Positions 20,392 to 29,534 of a stretch of 64,000 bases of DNA are shown here, in pieces. The DNA is from Thermovorax subterraneus. GTDB lineage: Bacteria; Bacillota; Thermosediminibacteria; Thermosediminibacterales; Thermosediminibacteraceae. The stretch's first letter is position 1. Every line of letters starts with the position of its first letter. The stretch spans positions 62,001-126,000 of the forward strand of contig JAKIHM010000004.1 of the NCBI GenBank assembly GCA_021608145.1, read 5' to 3'. Under the pieces are notes generated by a model. The model was given only the letters and a program-made list of their open reading frames with translations, was not told the DNA's origin and did not search any database. The position numbers and the translations under genes were made by a program.

Positions 20392-21024
20392 ATGAATACC
20401 GTGGAAAAAGTGGGAAGGACAGTAGAAGAAGCGCTGGAGTTGGCATTAAAGGAACTAAAAGCAAAAAGGGAAGACGTGAAAGTAGAAATTTTAGACGAAG
20501 GAAGTAGGGGACTATTCGGTTTGCTTTCGAGGATGGCTAGAGTAAGGGTAACTTTGAAGAAAAAACCGGAAGAAAAGGCGTTAGAATTTTTAAAAGGACT
20601 TTTTGATATTCTAAAAATAACACCTGAGGTTAATTTAGTATACGAAGAAGATGGTATGTGCAAAATAGAATTAAAAGGGAAGAATATGGGTATCATTATA
20701 GGCAAGCGAGGCACTACTTTAAATGCGCTGCAGTTTTTGACATCTCTCGTGGCAAATAAAGAAAGCGGTGAATACAAAAAGATTGTGCTAGATGTAGAAG
20801 GATACAGGAAAAAAAGAGAGAAAATTTTAAGGGAATTGGCGTTGAAAGTGGCAAAAAAGGTTAAGGAAACAAAAAAGAGCATAGCGCTAGAACCTATGCC
20901 CCCTTCAGAGAGGAAGATTATTCACAGCACGCTCCAAAATGACAGTCGTATAAAGACCCACAGCGAAGGAGAAGAACCTTACCGGCGGGTTATAGTATCG
21001 CTAAAGAATCCTCCTGTCAAGTGA
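20392..21024 (+). CDS. khpB: RNA-binding protein KhpB (Jag/EloR)
   Basis: A 210-aa protein with an N-terminal Jag-N domain (about 1-50), a KH domain (GKNMGIIIGKRGTTLNALQFL, about 95-120) and an R3H domain (SIALEPMPPSERKIIHSTL, 160-205). In streptococci the homolog binds RNA and influences elongation of the cell wall. It is paired with yidC as in Bacillus. Its stop codon lies inside an inverted repeat. Confidence 0.93.
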   Translation: MNTVEKVGRTVEEALELALKELKAKREDVKVEILDEGSRGLFGLLSRMARVRVTLKKKPEEKALEFLKGLFDILKITPEVNLVYEEDGMCKIELKGKNMGIIIGKRGTTLNALQFLTSLVANKESGEYKKIVLDVEGYRKKREKILRELALKVAKKVKETKKSIALEPMPPSERKIIHSTLQNDSRIKTHSEGEEPYRRVIVSLKNPPVK

Positions 21025-21032
21025 CAGGAGGA
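21009..21032 (+). repeat. Perfect inverted repeat across the jag stop codon
   Basis: TCCTCCTGTC (21009-21018) and GACAGGAGGA (21023-21032) form a 10-bp stem with an AAGT loop. The jag stop TGA lies at the loop. No T-run follows, so it is not a normal terminator. The 3' arm contains AGGAGG, an SD-like sequence. Confidence 0.7.
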
Positions 21033-21059
21033 TAAATTGTAGTAGGGGGAGAAAATTTT

Positions 21060-22445
21060 ATGGACTATGAAAGGGATACAATTGCAGCCATTTCTACACC
21101 TTTAGGTGAAGGCGGAATAGGGATAATAAGAATAAGTGGAGATGATGCTTTTATTATAGCGGACAGGATATTCGTTCCGAGGAAGATAAACCCCGGTGAT
21201 ATGAAGCCCAGGACCATGTACTTGGGAGATATTGTTGACCCAGAAACTAAAGAGACTATTGACGAAGTGCTTGTTGTCAAATACAAAGCCCCGTATACCT
21301 ATACGAGGGAAGATATGGTGGAAATAAACAGCCATGGAGGGTTTACTGTACAAAACAGGATTCTAGAAATAGTTTTATCTTGCGGGGCTAGAATGGCAAG
21401 ACCAGGAGAATTTACGAAAAGGGCTTTTTTAAACGGGAGGATAGACCTTTCCCAGGCTGAAGCGGTAATTGATGTAATTCGCGCTAAAACAGAAAGGGCG
21501 TTGAAAGTTGCTCAGGAACAGCTACGAGGAGGGTTATCTGAAAAGATACGTGAACTGAGGCAGGATTTAATAAGAATACTTGCACATATTGAGGCTAGTA
21601 TAGATTTTCCGGAAGATGATATACCTGGTTTTGACTCAGCAACAATTGCAGGTGAAGTAAGAAATTTAAGAGAGGAAATGGAAAAAATTTTAAAAAAATC
21701 GAAAGCCGGAAAGATAGTGAGAGAAGGATTGTCAACTGTCATTTTAGGAAGGCCTAATGTGGGCAAATCTTCGCTTTTAAATTCTCTATTGAAAGAAAAA
21801 AGGGCGATAGTTACAGACATTCCAGGCACAACGAGAGATGTAATAGAAGAATATATAAACATAAAAGGAATACCGATAAAAATTATAGATACTGCGGGTA
21901 TAAGGGAAGCAATAGATGAGGTTGAAAAAATCGGAGTAAAAAAAGCAATGGAATCCCTTGAAAAAGCAGAACTTGTTCTCCTGATGTTTGATGCATCCGA
22001 TGAATTAAAAAAAGAAGATATTGATATTGCCAAACTTGTAAAAGAAAAATATGTCATATTAGTTCTAAACAAGATTGACCTACCTGAAAAGATAGACTTG
22101 AAAAAATTGGAAAAAATTTTTCCAGGAAGGAATATAATAAAGATTTCCGCACTTAAAGAAGAGGGGATTGAAGAGTTAAGAGAAGCCATATACCAAGCAG
22201 TGACGAAAGAAATAGGTTCTTTGGAAGAAGGGGTTTTAGTAACGAGAGCAAGACATAGCGAGGCAATAAAAAAAGCAGTCGAGGCTTTAGAAAGAGGCGA
22301 AAAGGCTTTAAGAGAATCTATCCCAATGGAAGTTGTTGCAATGGAAGTAAGGGAGGCATTGGAATTTTTAGGAGAAATAACGGGAGACAACGTAAGCGAA
22401 GATGTGATTAAGGCTATATTTGAAAATTTCTGCATTGGAAAATGA
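21060..22445 (+). CDS. mnmE: tRNA modification GTPase MnmE
   Basis: A 461-aa GTPase that with MnmG installs the (carboxymethyl)aminomethyl group at U34 of certain tRNAs. The N-terminal tetrahydrofolate-binding domain begins [22 protein letters not shown]. The G domain has [17 protein letters not shown] and NKID, and the protein ends with the required C-terminal CIGK. It overlaps or abuts mnmG. Confidence 0.98.
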   Translation: MDYERDTIAAISTPLGEGGIGIIRISGDDAFIIADRIFVPRKINPGDMKPRTMYLGDIVDPETKETIDEVLVVKYKAPYTYTREDMVEINSHGGFTVQNRILEIVLSCGARMARPGEFTKRAFLNGRIDLSQAEAVIDVIRAKTERALKVAQEQLRGGLSEKIRELRQDLIRILAHIEASIDFPEDDIPGFDSATIAGEVRNLREEMEKILKKSKAGKIVREGLSTVILGRPNVGKSSLLNSLLKEKRAIVTDIPGTTRDVIEEYINIKGIPIKIIDTAGIREAIDEVEKIGVKKAMESLEKAELVLLMFDASDELKKEDIDIAKLVKEKYVILVLNKIDLPEKIDLKKLEKIFPGRNIIKISALKEEGIEELREAIYQAVTKEIGSLEEGVLVTRARHSEAIKKAVEALERGEKALRESIPMEVVAMEVREALEFLGEITGDNVSEDVIKAIFENFCIGK

Positions 22446-22456
22446 GGGTGATGAAA

Positions 22457-24346
22457 ATGGAATACACTGCTGGCTATTACGATGTTGCCGTTGTTGGTGC
22501 GGGGCACGCCGGTTGCGAAGCTGCGCTGGCATCCGCAAGATTAGGACTGAAAACGGTTGTTTTTTCTTTGAACCTCGACAGCATCGCAATGATGCCATGT
22601 AACCCCTCTATTGGAGGGCCTGCTAAAGGTCATCTTGTGAGAGAAATAGATGCTTTAGGAGGGGAGATGGCGAAAAACATAGATAAAACACTGATTCAAA
22701 TGAGGATGCTGAATACTAAAAAAGGGCCTGCGGTGCGAGCACTAAGGGCTCAAGCTGATAAGAAGGCATACCAGTTTTCAATGAAGCATACTTTAGAAAG
22801 GCAAAATAACCTGGACATAGTACAGGCTGAAGTAACAAGAATTTTGGTCGAAGGAACAAGGGTTAAAGGTGTAGCAACAAAGACAGGGGGTATATTTTAC
22901 GCAAAAGCCGTTATACTGACAACGGGTGTGTATCTTAGGGGTAGGATCGTAATTGGAGATGTAAGCTACAGCGGAGGGCCTAATGGGTTATTCCCGGCTA
23001 ATGAGCTTTCAAAATGTTTGGAGGACCTAGGCTTCGAATTAGGAAGGTTTAAGACGGGAACACCTCCTAGGGTCCACAGGGATTCAATAGATTTTTCAAA
23101 AATGATCGAGCAGCCGGGCGATGAAGTTATAATACCTTTTTCGTATGAAACTGAGAGGATTGAAAGGCCCCAGGTTTCATGCTGGCTCACATATACAAAT
23201 GAAAAGACGCACGAGATAATTAGAAAAAACTTACATAGAGCGCCGCTTTACACTGGACAAATAAAAGGTGTGGGACCGCGATATTGTCCGAGTATTGAAG
23301 TGAAAATAGTAAATTTTCCAGAGAAAGAATCCCATCAGGTATTCGTAGAGCCAGAAGGGCTGAATACTTGTGAGATGTACCTGCAGGGAGTTTCAACGAG
23401 CCTTCCAGAAGATGTACAGCTTGAGATATTAAGGACGATTAAAGGTCTAGAAAATGTAAAAATGATGCGGGCTGGATATGCCATAGAGTATGATTACGTT
23501 GTGCCTACCCAGTTAAAATTAACTTTGGAAACTAAGGAAATTGAAGGTCTGTACATGGCAGGGCAAATAAACGGTACTTCTGGGTATGAAGAGGCAGCGG
23601 CGCAAGGGTTAGTTGCGGGTATCAATGCGGCGTTGAAGATAAAAGAAAAAGAGCCGCTAATATTAAAAAGGTCTGATGCTTATATTGGAGTGCTGATAGA
23701 CGACTTAGTGACTAAAGGTACTGACGAACCTTACAGGATGTTGACATCCCGTGCCGAGTACAGGCTGTTATTGAGGCATGATAATGCAGACATTAGGCTG
23801 ACGGATATAGGTTACAGAGTTGGATTGATAACAGAGGAAAGATATCAAAAATTCCTCAAGAAAAAGATAATGATTGAAGAAGAGATAGAAAGATTGAAGT
23901 CGACCAAAGTGACGCCTACTTCAGAAGTAAATATGGCTTTGGAAGAAATCGGATCAACGCCTTTAAATACCCCTGCGACTCTGGAAGACCTTTTAAAAAG
24001 GCCAGAAATAAGTTATGAACTATTAAAAATACTTGACAAGGAAAGGCCCGAACTGCCGGATGAGGTAATTGAACAGGTGGAGATAATGGTTGCATACGAT
24101 GGGTATATAAAGAGGCAGTTAAAACAGGTGGAAAATTTCAAGAAGATGGAAAACAAAAAAATACCAGAGGATATAGATTACGATAAAATTTACGGCCTTA
24201 GAACGGAGGCAAAGGAAAAATTAAAAAAGATAAGACCGGAATCCATAGGACAGGCATCAAGGATTTCTGGGGTAAATCCTGCGGATATTACAATCTTGTT
24301 GATATACCTTGAAACGGAAAGAAAGAGGAAGAAGGATGAAAAATAA
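22457..24346 (+). CDS. mnmG: tRNA uridine-5-carboxymethylaminomethyl modification enzyme MnmG
   Basis: A 629-aa FAD enzyme partnering MnmE. The FAD site is [19 protein letters not shown], with [21 protein letters not shown] after it. A second family signature is [16 protein letters not shown]. Of three in-frame ATGs (22442, 22451, 22457), the last best fits GAGGGTGAT. The other two would place the start on or before that ribosome site. Confidence 0.97.
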   Translation: MEYTAGYYDVAVVGAGHAGCEAALASARLGLKTVVFSLNLDSIAMMPCNPSIGGPAKGHLVREIDALGGEMAKNIDKTLIQMRMLNTKKGPAVRALRAQADKKAYQFSMKHTLERQNNLDIVQAEVTRILVEGTRVKGVATKTGGIFYAKAVILTTGVYLRGRIVIGDVSYSGGPNGLFPANELSKCLEDLGFELGRFKTGTPPRVHRDSIDFSKMIEQPGDEVIIPFSYETERIERPQVSCWLTYTNEKTHEIIRKNLHRAPLYTGQIKGVGPRYCPSIEVKIVNFPEKESHQVFVEPEGLNTCEMYLQGVSTSLPEDVQLEILRTIKGLENVKMMRAGYAIEYDYVVPTQLKLTLETKEIEGLYMAGQINGTSGYEEAAAQGLVAGINAALKIKEKEPLILKRSDAYIGVLIDDLVTKGTDEPYRMLTSRAEYRLLLRHDNADIRLTDIGYRVGLITEERYQKFLKKKIMIEEEIERLKSTKVTPTSEVNMALEEIGSTPLNTPATLEDLLKRPEISYELLKILDKERPELPDEVIEQVEIMVAYDGYIKRQLKQVENFKKMENKKIPEDIDYDKIYGLRTEAKEKLKKIRPESIGQASRISGVNPADITILLIYLETERKRKKDEK

Positions 24347-25064
24347 CTTTGAAAAAAAATTAATCGAAATAGCTAAAAGAGTTAATATCGAAATAGATGA
24401 AAATGGTGCTGCGATATATAGACAATACAGAAACGAGATTGAAATTTGGAACAAAAAGGTCAATTTGACTTCTATAAAGGACGAGGAGGAATTCATAGTA
24501 AAGCACATCATAGATTCGTTAATGGTATTAAAAAAGATTGAAATTCCTTATGGTGTGAAAATTATCGACATCGGGACTGGTGCAGGATTTCCGGGAATCC
24601 CGATTAAAATATCAAGAAAGGACTTAAATGTGTATTTGTTAGATTCAAATAAAAAAAAGACGGATTTTCTGGAAAATGCAATTAAAAATTTGGGATTAAA
24701 AGAGACTTACGTTTTATATGGACGGGCTGAAAATTATGGAAAAAATGTGCATTTCAGAGAAAAATTCGATTATGCCTTTGCGAGAGCTGTATCGGCTTTA
24801 AATGTTCTGTTGGAATTATGTTTGCCTTTTGTAAAATTAGGGGGATTTTTCGTGGCATTAAAAGGTAAGGAACCGGAAGAGGAGATTGTGCAATCAAGGG
24901 GTGTATTTGAAATATTAGGTGGAGAGTTAAGGGATGTAATATATTACGAACTTCCGTTTGAAATTAAAAGGAGTCTTGTGGTTGTGGAAAAGGTAGGAAA
25001 AACGCCGGAAAAGTACCCAAGACGTGAAGGAATGCCCGAAAAAAAGCCTCTTTTTATGAAATAA
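24336..25064 (+). CDS. rsmG: 16S rRNA (guanine-N7)-methyltransferase RsmG
   Basis: A 242-aa SAM-dependent methyltransferase acting on 16S G527 (E. coli numbering). The SAM motif is [17 protein letters not shown] (about 68-84), then [23 protein letters not shown]. The ATG at 24336 has GAGGAAG upstream and overlaps the mnmG stop by 11 bases; a start 27 bases earlier is less likely. Confidence 0.96.
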   Translation: MKNNFEKKLIEIAKRVNIEIDENGAAIYRQYRNEIEIWNKKVNLTSIKDEEEFIVKHIIDSLMVLKKIEIPYGVKIIDIGTGAGFPGIPIKISRKDLNVYLLDSNKKKTDFLENAIKNLGLKETYVLYGRAENYGKNVHFREKFDYAFARAVSALNVLLELCLPFVKLGGFFVALKGKEPEEEIVQSRGVFEILGGELRDVIYYELPFEIKRSLVVVEKVGKTPEKYPRREGMPEKKPLFMK

Positions 25065-25131
25065 TTTCCAAAAAAAGAAGGAGTTTGAAAAAGTTGTATA
25101 GAATAATACACTAAAAAACCAGAGGCGGTGG

Positions 25132-25941
25132 TTGTTTGTGTGGGGGGGAAAGAAAAGCGAGATTATAAATATTCCTGTCGATGCTATAAAGCCAAATCCT
25201 TACCAGCCGAGGAAAAATTTTGACGATGAATCTTTGAAAGAATTAACCGATTCGATAAAAATATACGGCGTACTTCAGCCCATAGTGGTAAGAAGGATGG
25301 GGAAAAACGAGTACGAATTAATTGCTGGGGAGAGAAGATGGAGAGCATGCCAGCAAGCGGGATTAAGAGAAATCCCAGCAATAGTGCGCGATGTTAAGGA
25401 AACTGAGTCAGCAATTATGGCATTAATTGAGAACTTGCAGCGAGAGAATTTGAATTTTATTGAAGAGGCGGAAGGTTATAGGCAACTGATTGACGAACAT
25501 GGGCTTACTCAGGAGCAGCTTGCTGAGAGATTAGGAAAAAGCCAGTCGACTATAGCAAATAAGATAAGGATTTTAAAAATGCCTGAAGATATTTTAAAAA
25601 TTATTTCCCAGGAAAATTTGACGGAAAGGCACGCGAGAGCTTTGCTAAAACTACCAGAAGAAAGCCTTCAAAGAGAAGTACTGAAGAAGATAGTTGAAAA
25701 AAAATTAAATGTAAGGCAGACTGAAGAATTAGTGGAAAAAACGTTGCAGAAATTAGAAGTAAAAGAAGATAAGCTAAGAAGTAAAAGGATGTTGAAAGTT
25801 GCGATAAAAGATATAAGAATTTTTATCAATTCCGTTAAAAAGCTTGTGAGCAATATTAAAGAAACGGGATATAAAGCTGAATATAAGGAGTATGACAGAG
25901 GAGAATACATTGAAGTAGTGGTTCAGATCCCTAAAAGGTGA
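25132..25941 (+). CDS. noc: Nucleoid occlusion protein Noc (ParB-like)
   Basis: A 269-aa ParB/Noc CTPase-fold protein. The N-terminal domain has IKPNPYQPRKNF, GERRWRACQQAG and ENLQRENLNFIEEAEGY. The HTH is LTQEQLAERLGKSQSTIANKIRILK. Noc binds NBS sites and the membrane to block septation over the nucleoid. It is called Noc, not ParB, because it lies between rsmG and parA as in Bacillus, a true parB follows parA, and a perfect NBS palindrome occurs at 58.8 kb. The start is TTG 25132 or GTG 25138. The WGGKKS N-terminus is basic but short. Confidence 0.88.
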   Translation: MFVWGGKKSEIINIPVDAIKPNPYQPRKNFDDESLKELTDSIKIYGVLQPIVVRRMGKNEYELIAGERRWRACQQAGLREIPAIVRDVKETESAIMALIENLQRENLNFIEEAEGYRQLIDEHGLTQEQLAERLGKSQSTIANKIRILKMPEDILKIISQENLTERHARALLKLPEESLQREVLKKIVEKKLNVRQTEELVEKTLQKLEVKEDKLRSKRMLKVAIKDIRIFINSVKKLVSNIKETGYKAEYKEYDRGEYIEVVVQIPKR

Positions 25942-26065
25942 TGAACCATTTTTTTTGTGCCAAAAAGAAGGAAAAAAAGGCGAAAAAAAGAAATGATTAA
26001 ATATGAGAAAATTGATTTGGGATTAATTAGAGAAATATACGATAAAAGTTCGCGGGAGTGATGTG

Positions 26066-26827
26066 ATGACAAAGGTAATAGCTATTGCAAATCAAAAAGG
26101 TGGGGTTGGAAAAACTACAACAGCTGTAAATCTGGCAGCTTGTATTGCATCTTTAGGAAAAAAAGTTTTACTAGTAGATATTGACCCACAGGGGAATGCG
26201 ACAAGCGGCTTAGGGGTAGATAAGAACAAAACGGAAAATTCAATCTACAACGTGCTTATTGGCGAGGAGAGTATAAAAAAGAACTTAGTAAAGACAAAAT
26301 ACGAAAACCTTTTCATACTTCCTTCAAATATTCAGCTGGCAGGGGCAGAAATTGAACTTGTAATGATGATATCGAGAGAGTACAAGTTAAAAAATGCAAT
26401 AAGCGAAATAAAAGATGAATTTGATTATATTTTTATAGACTGTCCTCCATCGCTTGGACTGCTGACGTTAAACGCTTTAACGGCTGCAGATACGGTGTTG
26501 GTTCCAATACAGTGTGAGTATTACGCTTTAGAAGGTTTAGGGCAGTTGATGAATACTATAAGTTTGGTGAAAAGGCACTTGAATAAAACGCTAGAGGTTG
26601 AGGGAGTGTTGCTCACAATGTTTGATCCACGGACTAACCTATCCATACAAGTAGTAGAAGAGGTAAAAAAATATTTCAAGGATAAAGTTTACAGGACAAT
26701 AATTCCTAGAAATGTGAGGTTGAGTGAAGCTCCTAGCCACGGAAAACCTATTATCGTTTATGATTCTAAATCAAAAGGAGCGGAAGTTTATATGGAACTT
26801 GCAAAGGAGGTGCTGGGAGTTGAGTAA
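26066..26827 (+). CDS. parA: Chromosome-partitioning ATPase ParA (Soj)
   Basis: A 253-aa deviant Walker ATPase: [14 protein letters not shown] (11-24), [14 protein letters not shown] and [11 protein letters not shown]. It acts with ParB in origin segregation and on DnaA in Bacillus. The ATG at 26066 follows a GTG and fits GGGAGTGATGTG. Confidence 0.97.
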   Translation: MTKVIAIANQKGGVGKTTTAVNLAACIASLGKKVLLVDIDPQGNATSGLGVDKNKTENSIYNVLIGEESIKKNLVKTKYENLFILPSNIQLAGAEIELVMMISREYKLKNAISEIKDEFDYIFIDCPPSLGLLTLNALTAADTVLVPIQCEYYALEGLGQLMNTISLVKRHLNKTLEVEGVLLTMFDPRTNLSIQVVEEVKKYFKDKVYRTIIPRNVRLSEAPSHGKPIIVYDSKSKGAEVYMELAKEVLGVE

Positions 26828-27671
26828 GAAAGGTTTAGGGAAGGGGTTGGGGGCATTAATCCCAATTATTGATGAAAAAGATGAGAAAGATATACAAGAA
26901 ATAGACATAGATGAAATAAAGCCTAATGAAAGGCAGCCAAGAAAGGCTTTTGACGAGGAAAAAATAAAAGAATTGGCTTTTTCAATAAAAGAGCACGGCG
27001 TGCTTCAACCGGTAATACTGAGAAAAACAAAAACAGGGTACGAGCTGGTAGCGGGGGAAAGACGGTGGAGAGCAGCCAAGATAGCAGGTATTGAAAAAAT
27101 TCCAGCGATAATAAAGAACTTAACAGATGCGGAAGTAATGCAAATTGCTTTAATAGAAAATTTACAAAGGGAAGACCTAAATCCTGTGGAAGAGGCAATG
27201 GCATATAAGACGTTGATGGAAGAGTTCGGGATGACGCAGGAAGAGCTTGCCGGGAGGATAGGCAAAAGCAGGTCGCACATTGCGAATACCGTAAGATTGT
27301 TAAATCTAGAAGATGAAATTAAAGAAATGATTAATCAAGGGAAAATTACTGCTGGTCATGCAAGGGCTTTATTGTCTATAGATGAATCAAGAGAAAGAAT
27401 TAAGATAGCTAAGAAAATTGCAGAAGAAAATTTTTCGGTAAGAGGAACAGAAGATTTGATAAAAACTTACTCCTCTAAAGCCAAAGAAAAAAGGAATAAT
27501 AGCAAAAATCAAGAAATAAATCCAGCAATAAATCATATAGAAGAACAGCTGAAGAAAGCTTTGGGGACAAAGGTAAAAATTAAAGGCGATGAAAGAAGAG
27601 GGAAAATAGAAATAGATTTTTATTCTGAGGATGAATTGGAAAGGATATTGGAAATTATATTGGGAAGTTAG
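26820..27671 (+). CDS. parB: Chromosome-partitioning protein ParB (Spo0J)
   Basis: A 283-aa CTP-dependent clamp. The N-terminus ([16 protein letters not shown]) is the usual ParA-interacting leader. The CTP/arginine patch is [12 protein letters not shown], then [17 protein letters not shown] and an HTH ([24 protein letters not shown]). The start is TTG at 26820, with GGAGG 9 bases upstream, overlapping the parA stop by 8 bases. A parS site lies 14 bp after the stop. Confidence 0.97.
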   Translation: MSKKGLGKGLGALIPIIDEKDEKDIQEIDIDEIKPNERQPRKAFDEEKIKELAFSIKEHGVLQPVILRKTKTGYELVAGERRWRAAKIAGIEKIPAIIKNLTDAEVMQIALIENLQREDLNPVEEAMAYKTLMEEFGMTQEELAGRIGKSRSHIANTVRLLNLEDEIKEMINQGKITAGHARALLSIDESRERIKIAKKIAEENFSVRGTEDLIKTYSSKAKEKRNNSKNQEINPAINHIEEQLKKALGTKVKIKGDERRGKIEIDFYSEDELERILEIILGS

Positions 27672-27685
27672 GTATATCTAAGCAT

Positions 27686-27701
27686 TGTTTCACGTGAAAC
27701 A
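27686..27701. other. parS: parS centromere site
   Basis: A 16-bp perfect palindrome, TGTTTCACGTGAAACA, identical to the conserved bacterial parS. It lies 14 bp downstream of parB and about 10 kb from oriC. Confidence 0.97.
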
Positions 27702-27771
27702 TTTTATTAAAAAAGTGGCGCCAGCCGAAAGTGCAAGGGCAGCTGAACAAACAGCAGATCATAAATGCATA

Positions 27772-27800
27772 TTGATTTTTCAGATTAAAAATAATATAAT
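27772..27800 (+). promoter_or_regulatory. Promoter of the hydG-upstream RNA
   Basis: TTGATT (27772-27777) and TATAAT (27795-27800) are exactly 17 bp apart. The predicted start is near 27807. Confidence 0.7.
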
Positions 27801-27806
27801 AGAAAA

Positions 27807-27922
27807 AAACATACTATGAGTGGCCCTGACGCAAGGGGAGTCCTGAGCGAAGGGGGGAAAGCACAAGAAGGAAAGAAATATTGGGTTTTGCTGCTTTTCC
27901 TCCGGGAAAAGCTTTTTATTTT
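27807..27922 (+). ncRNA. Unrecognised structured RNA upstream of hydG (leader or sRNA)
   Basis: About 115 nt lie between a good promoter and a Rho-independent terminator, with no convincing reading frame. Two similar small hairpins occur in tandem: CCCT-GACGCA-AGGG (27824-27837) and TCCT-GAGCGA-AGGG (27841-27854). GTG (27820-27822) could pair with CAC near 27862-27864 to enclose both. I compared it by memory with glycine, guanidine, c-di-GMP, THF, ZTP, Moco, cobalamin and T-box classes and found no match. It could be a terminating riboswitch for hydG or a free-standing sRNA. Confidence 0.55.
27893..27922 (+). terminator. Terminator of the hydG-upstream RNA
   Basis: GCTTTTCC (27893-27900) pairs with GGAAAAGC (27905-27912) over a 4-nt loop, followed by TTTTTATTTT. 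It lies 88 bp before hydG, so it would act as an attenuator if transcription continues into hydG. Confidence 0.8.
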
Positions 27923-27927
27923 CCTTT

Positions 27928-27963
27928 TTCCACCGGGTAATTTGACAGTTACGGTGGAATTTT
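27928..27963 (+). terminator. Second hairpin before hydG
   Basis: TTCCACCG (27928-27935) pairs with CGGTGGAA (27952-27959), with an inner GTAA/TTAC helix, followed by TTTTAAAA. It may be a back-up terminator or part of an antiterminator structure. The remaining 27964-28009 holds only the hydG ribosome site (AAAAGGGAGATGAT). Confidence 0.5.
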
Positions 27964-28009
27964 AAAAAGACAAACTCGTGACTATTTTCACTAAAAGGGA
28001 GATGATAAA

Positions 28010-29437
28010 ATGTATATCAACAAAAGTAACAATTTAGAAGAGCTTAAGGCAGATTTTATTGACGATGAAGCCATTCATAAAGCTTTAGAATCCGGGAAAA
28101 AAGCTTCTAGAGAGGATATAAGGGAAATCCTTCAAAAAGCCAGAGAAGCAAAAGGCCTCGACGTGGAAGATGTCGCAAAGCTGCTATATTGCGAGGATGA
28201 AGAACTCCTAGATGAAATGTATTCTACTGCGAAAGAATTGAAGGAGAAAATTTATGGGAAAAGGATAGTAATTTTTGCCCCACTTTACTACAGCGATTAC
28301 TGCGTAAACAATTGCCGCTATTGCGGCTATAGAAGGGACAACAAGATTGCTCGAAGAAGGCTTACGATGGAAGAGGTAAGGCGAGAAGTGGAGATTTTGG
28401 AGGAAATGGGGCATAAAAGATTGGCCCTTGAAGCTGGTGAGGATCCTGTAAACTGTCCCATCGAATATACGCTCGAAGTGATAAAGACCGTATACGACAC
28501 GCGGTTGAAAAACGGGAGCATCCGCAGGGTAAATATAAACATTGCCGCGACGACGGTAGAAAACTACAGGAAATTAAAAGATGCCGGAATAGGCACCTAT
28601 GTCCTTTTCCAGGAAACCTACCACAGGCCAACGTACAAATTTATGCATCCTTCGGGTCCGAAGAGCGATTACGATTATCACACGACGGCAATGGATAGAG
28701 CAATGGCTGGCGGTATCGACGATGTCGGACTGGGAGTCTTATTTGGTCTTTATGATTACAAATACGAGGTTCTCGCCCTTCTTCAACATGCAAAACATTT
28801 AGACGAAACTTACGGAGTAGGTCCGCATACCATATCCTTCCCGAGAATCAAACCGGCTTTGGGAGTTAACGTAAAGGAATTTCCATACCTTGTATCTGAC
28901 AGTGAATTTAAAAAAATAGTTGCAATAATGCGCCTTGCCGTGCCGTATACCGGCATGATTCTTTCAACAAGAGAACGCCCGGAATTCAGGGAAGAAGTTA
29001 TTTCGCTCGGTATATCGCAGATAAGCGCAGGTTCATGCACGGGTGTCGGTGGATACTATGAAGAAATAGCAAATAAAGAAAAAAAAGCAAATGCACAATT
29101 TCAGGTTGAAGACCACCGCACGCCCAATGAAGTTCTGCTTTCGCTATGCGAAAGGGGATATCTTCCCAGTTACTGCACGGCATGCTACCGGAGAGGGCGA
29201 ACTGGGGACAGGTTTATGGAACTTGCGAAATCTGGGAATATTCAGAACTTCTGCCAGCCCAACGCCATACTGACATTTAAAGAGTTTATCATGGACTACG
29301 CTGACCCAATACTTAGAGAGATAGGGGAAAAGGTAATAGAAAAAAGCCTTGATGACATTCCCAACCGGACTGTAAGGGAAAAAACAATGGAAAAGCTAAA
29401 GAGAATAGAAAAAGGAGAAAGGGACCTTTTCTTTTAA
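28010..29437 (+). CDS. hydG: [FeFe] hydrogenase H-cluster radical SAM maturase HydG
   Basis: A 475-aa radical SAM tyrosine lyase that makes the Fe(CO)2(CN) synthon for the H-cluster from tyrosine. The SAM cluster motif is C98-x3-C102-x2-C105 (CVNNCRYCGY). The C-terminal second-cluster motif CTAC...FCQPNA (CX2C-X22-C) distinguishes HydG from the related ThiH. hydE, hydF and hydrogenase genes are not in the window. It implies H2 metabolism in an anaerobe. It is preceded by a structured leader and ends at a strong terminator. Confidence 0.96.
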   Translation: MYINKSNNLEELKADFIDDEAIHKALESGKKASREDIREILQKAREAKGLDVEDVAKLLYCEDEELLDEMYSTAKELKEKIYGKRIVIFAPLYYSDYCVNNCRYCGYRRDNKIARRRLTMEEVRREVEILEEMGHKRLALEAGEDPVNCPIEYTLEVIKTVYDTRLKNGSIRRVNINIAATTVENYRKLKDAGIGTYVLFQETYHRPTYKFMHPSGPKSDYDYHTTAMDRAMAGGIDDVGLGVLFGLYDYKYEVLALLQHAKHLDETYGVGPHTISFPRIKPALGVNVKEFPYLVSDSEFKKIVAIMRLAVPYTGMILSTRERPEFREEVISLGISQISAGSCTGVGGYYEEIANKEKKANAQFQVEDHRTPNEVLLSLCERGYLPSYCTACYRRGRTGDRFMELAKSGNIQNFCQPNAILTFKEFIMDYADPILREIGEKVIEKSLDDIPNRTVREKTMEKLKRIEKGERDLFF

Positions 29438-29453
29438 ATTAAATTTTTGAAGG

Positions 29454-29488
29454 GTATCTGCGAAAGTGCTTTTCGCAGATACTTTTTT
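29454..29488 (+). terminator. hydG terminator
   Basis: A 12-bp stem (GTATCTGCGAAA / TTTCGCAGATAC, about 29454-29482) is followed by six T. Confidence 0.9.
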
Positions 29489-29534
29489 GTGGTAAAGTAA
29501 TTATTGATTTTAATATATAAAAGGGGTGCTGCAG

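Noticed and set aside
21512-22507. A 331-codon open frame on - opposite mnmE
   Set aside because: Long antisense frame with Ser/Phe/Ile-rich composition typical of a shadow; mnmE on + has all its motifs.
27921-27965. T-box antiterminator before hydG
   Set aside because: The ACGGTGGAA segment recalls a T-box, but the TGGNACCGCG core and specifier loop are missing.
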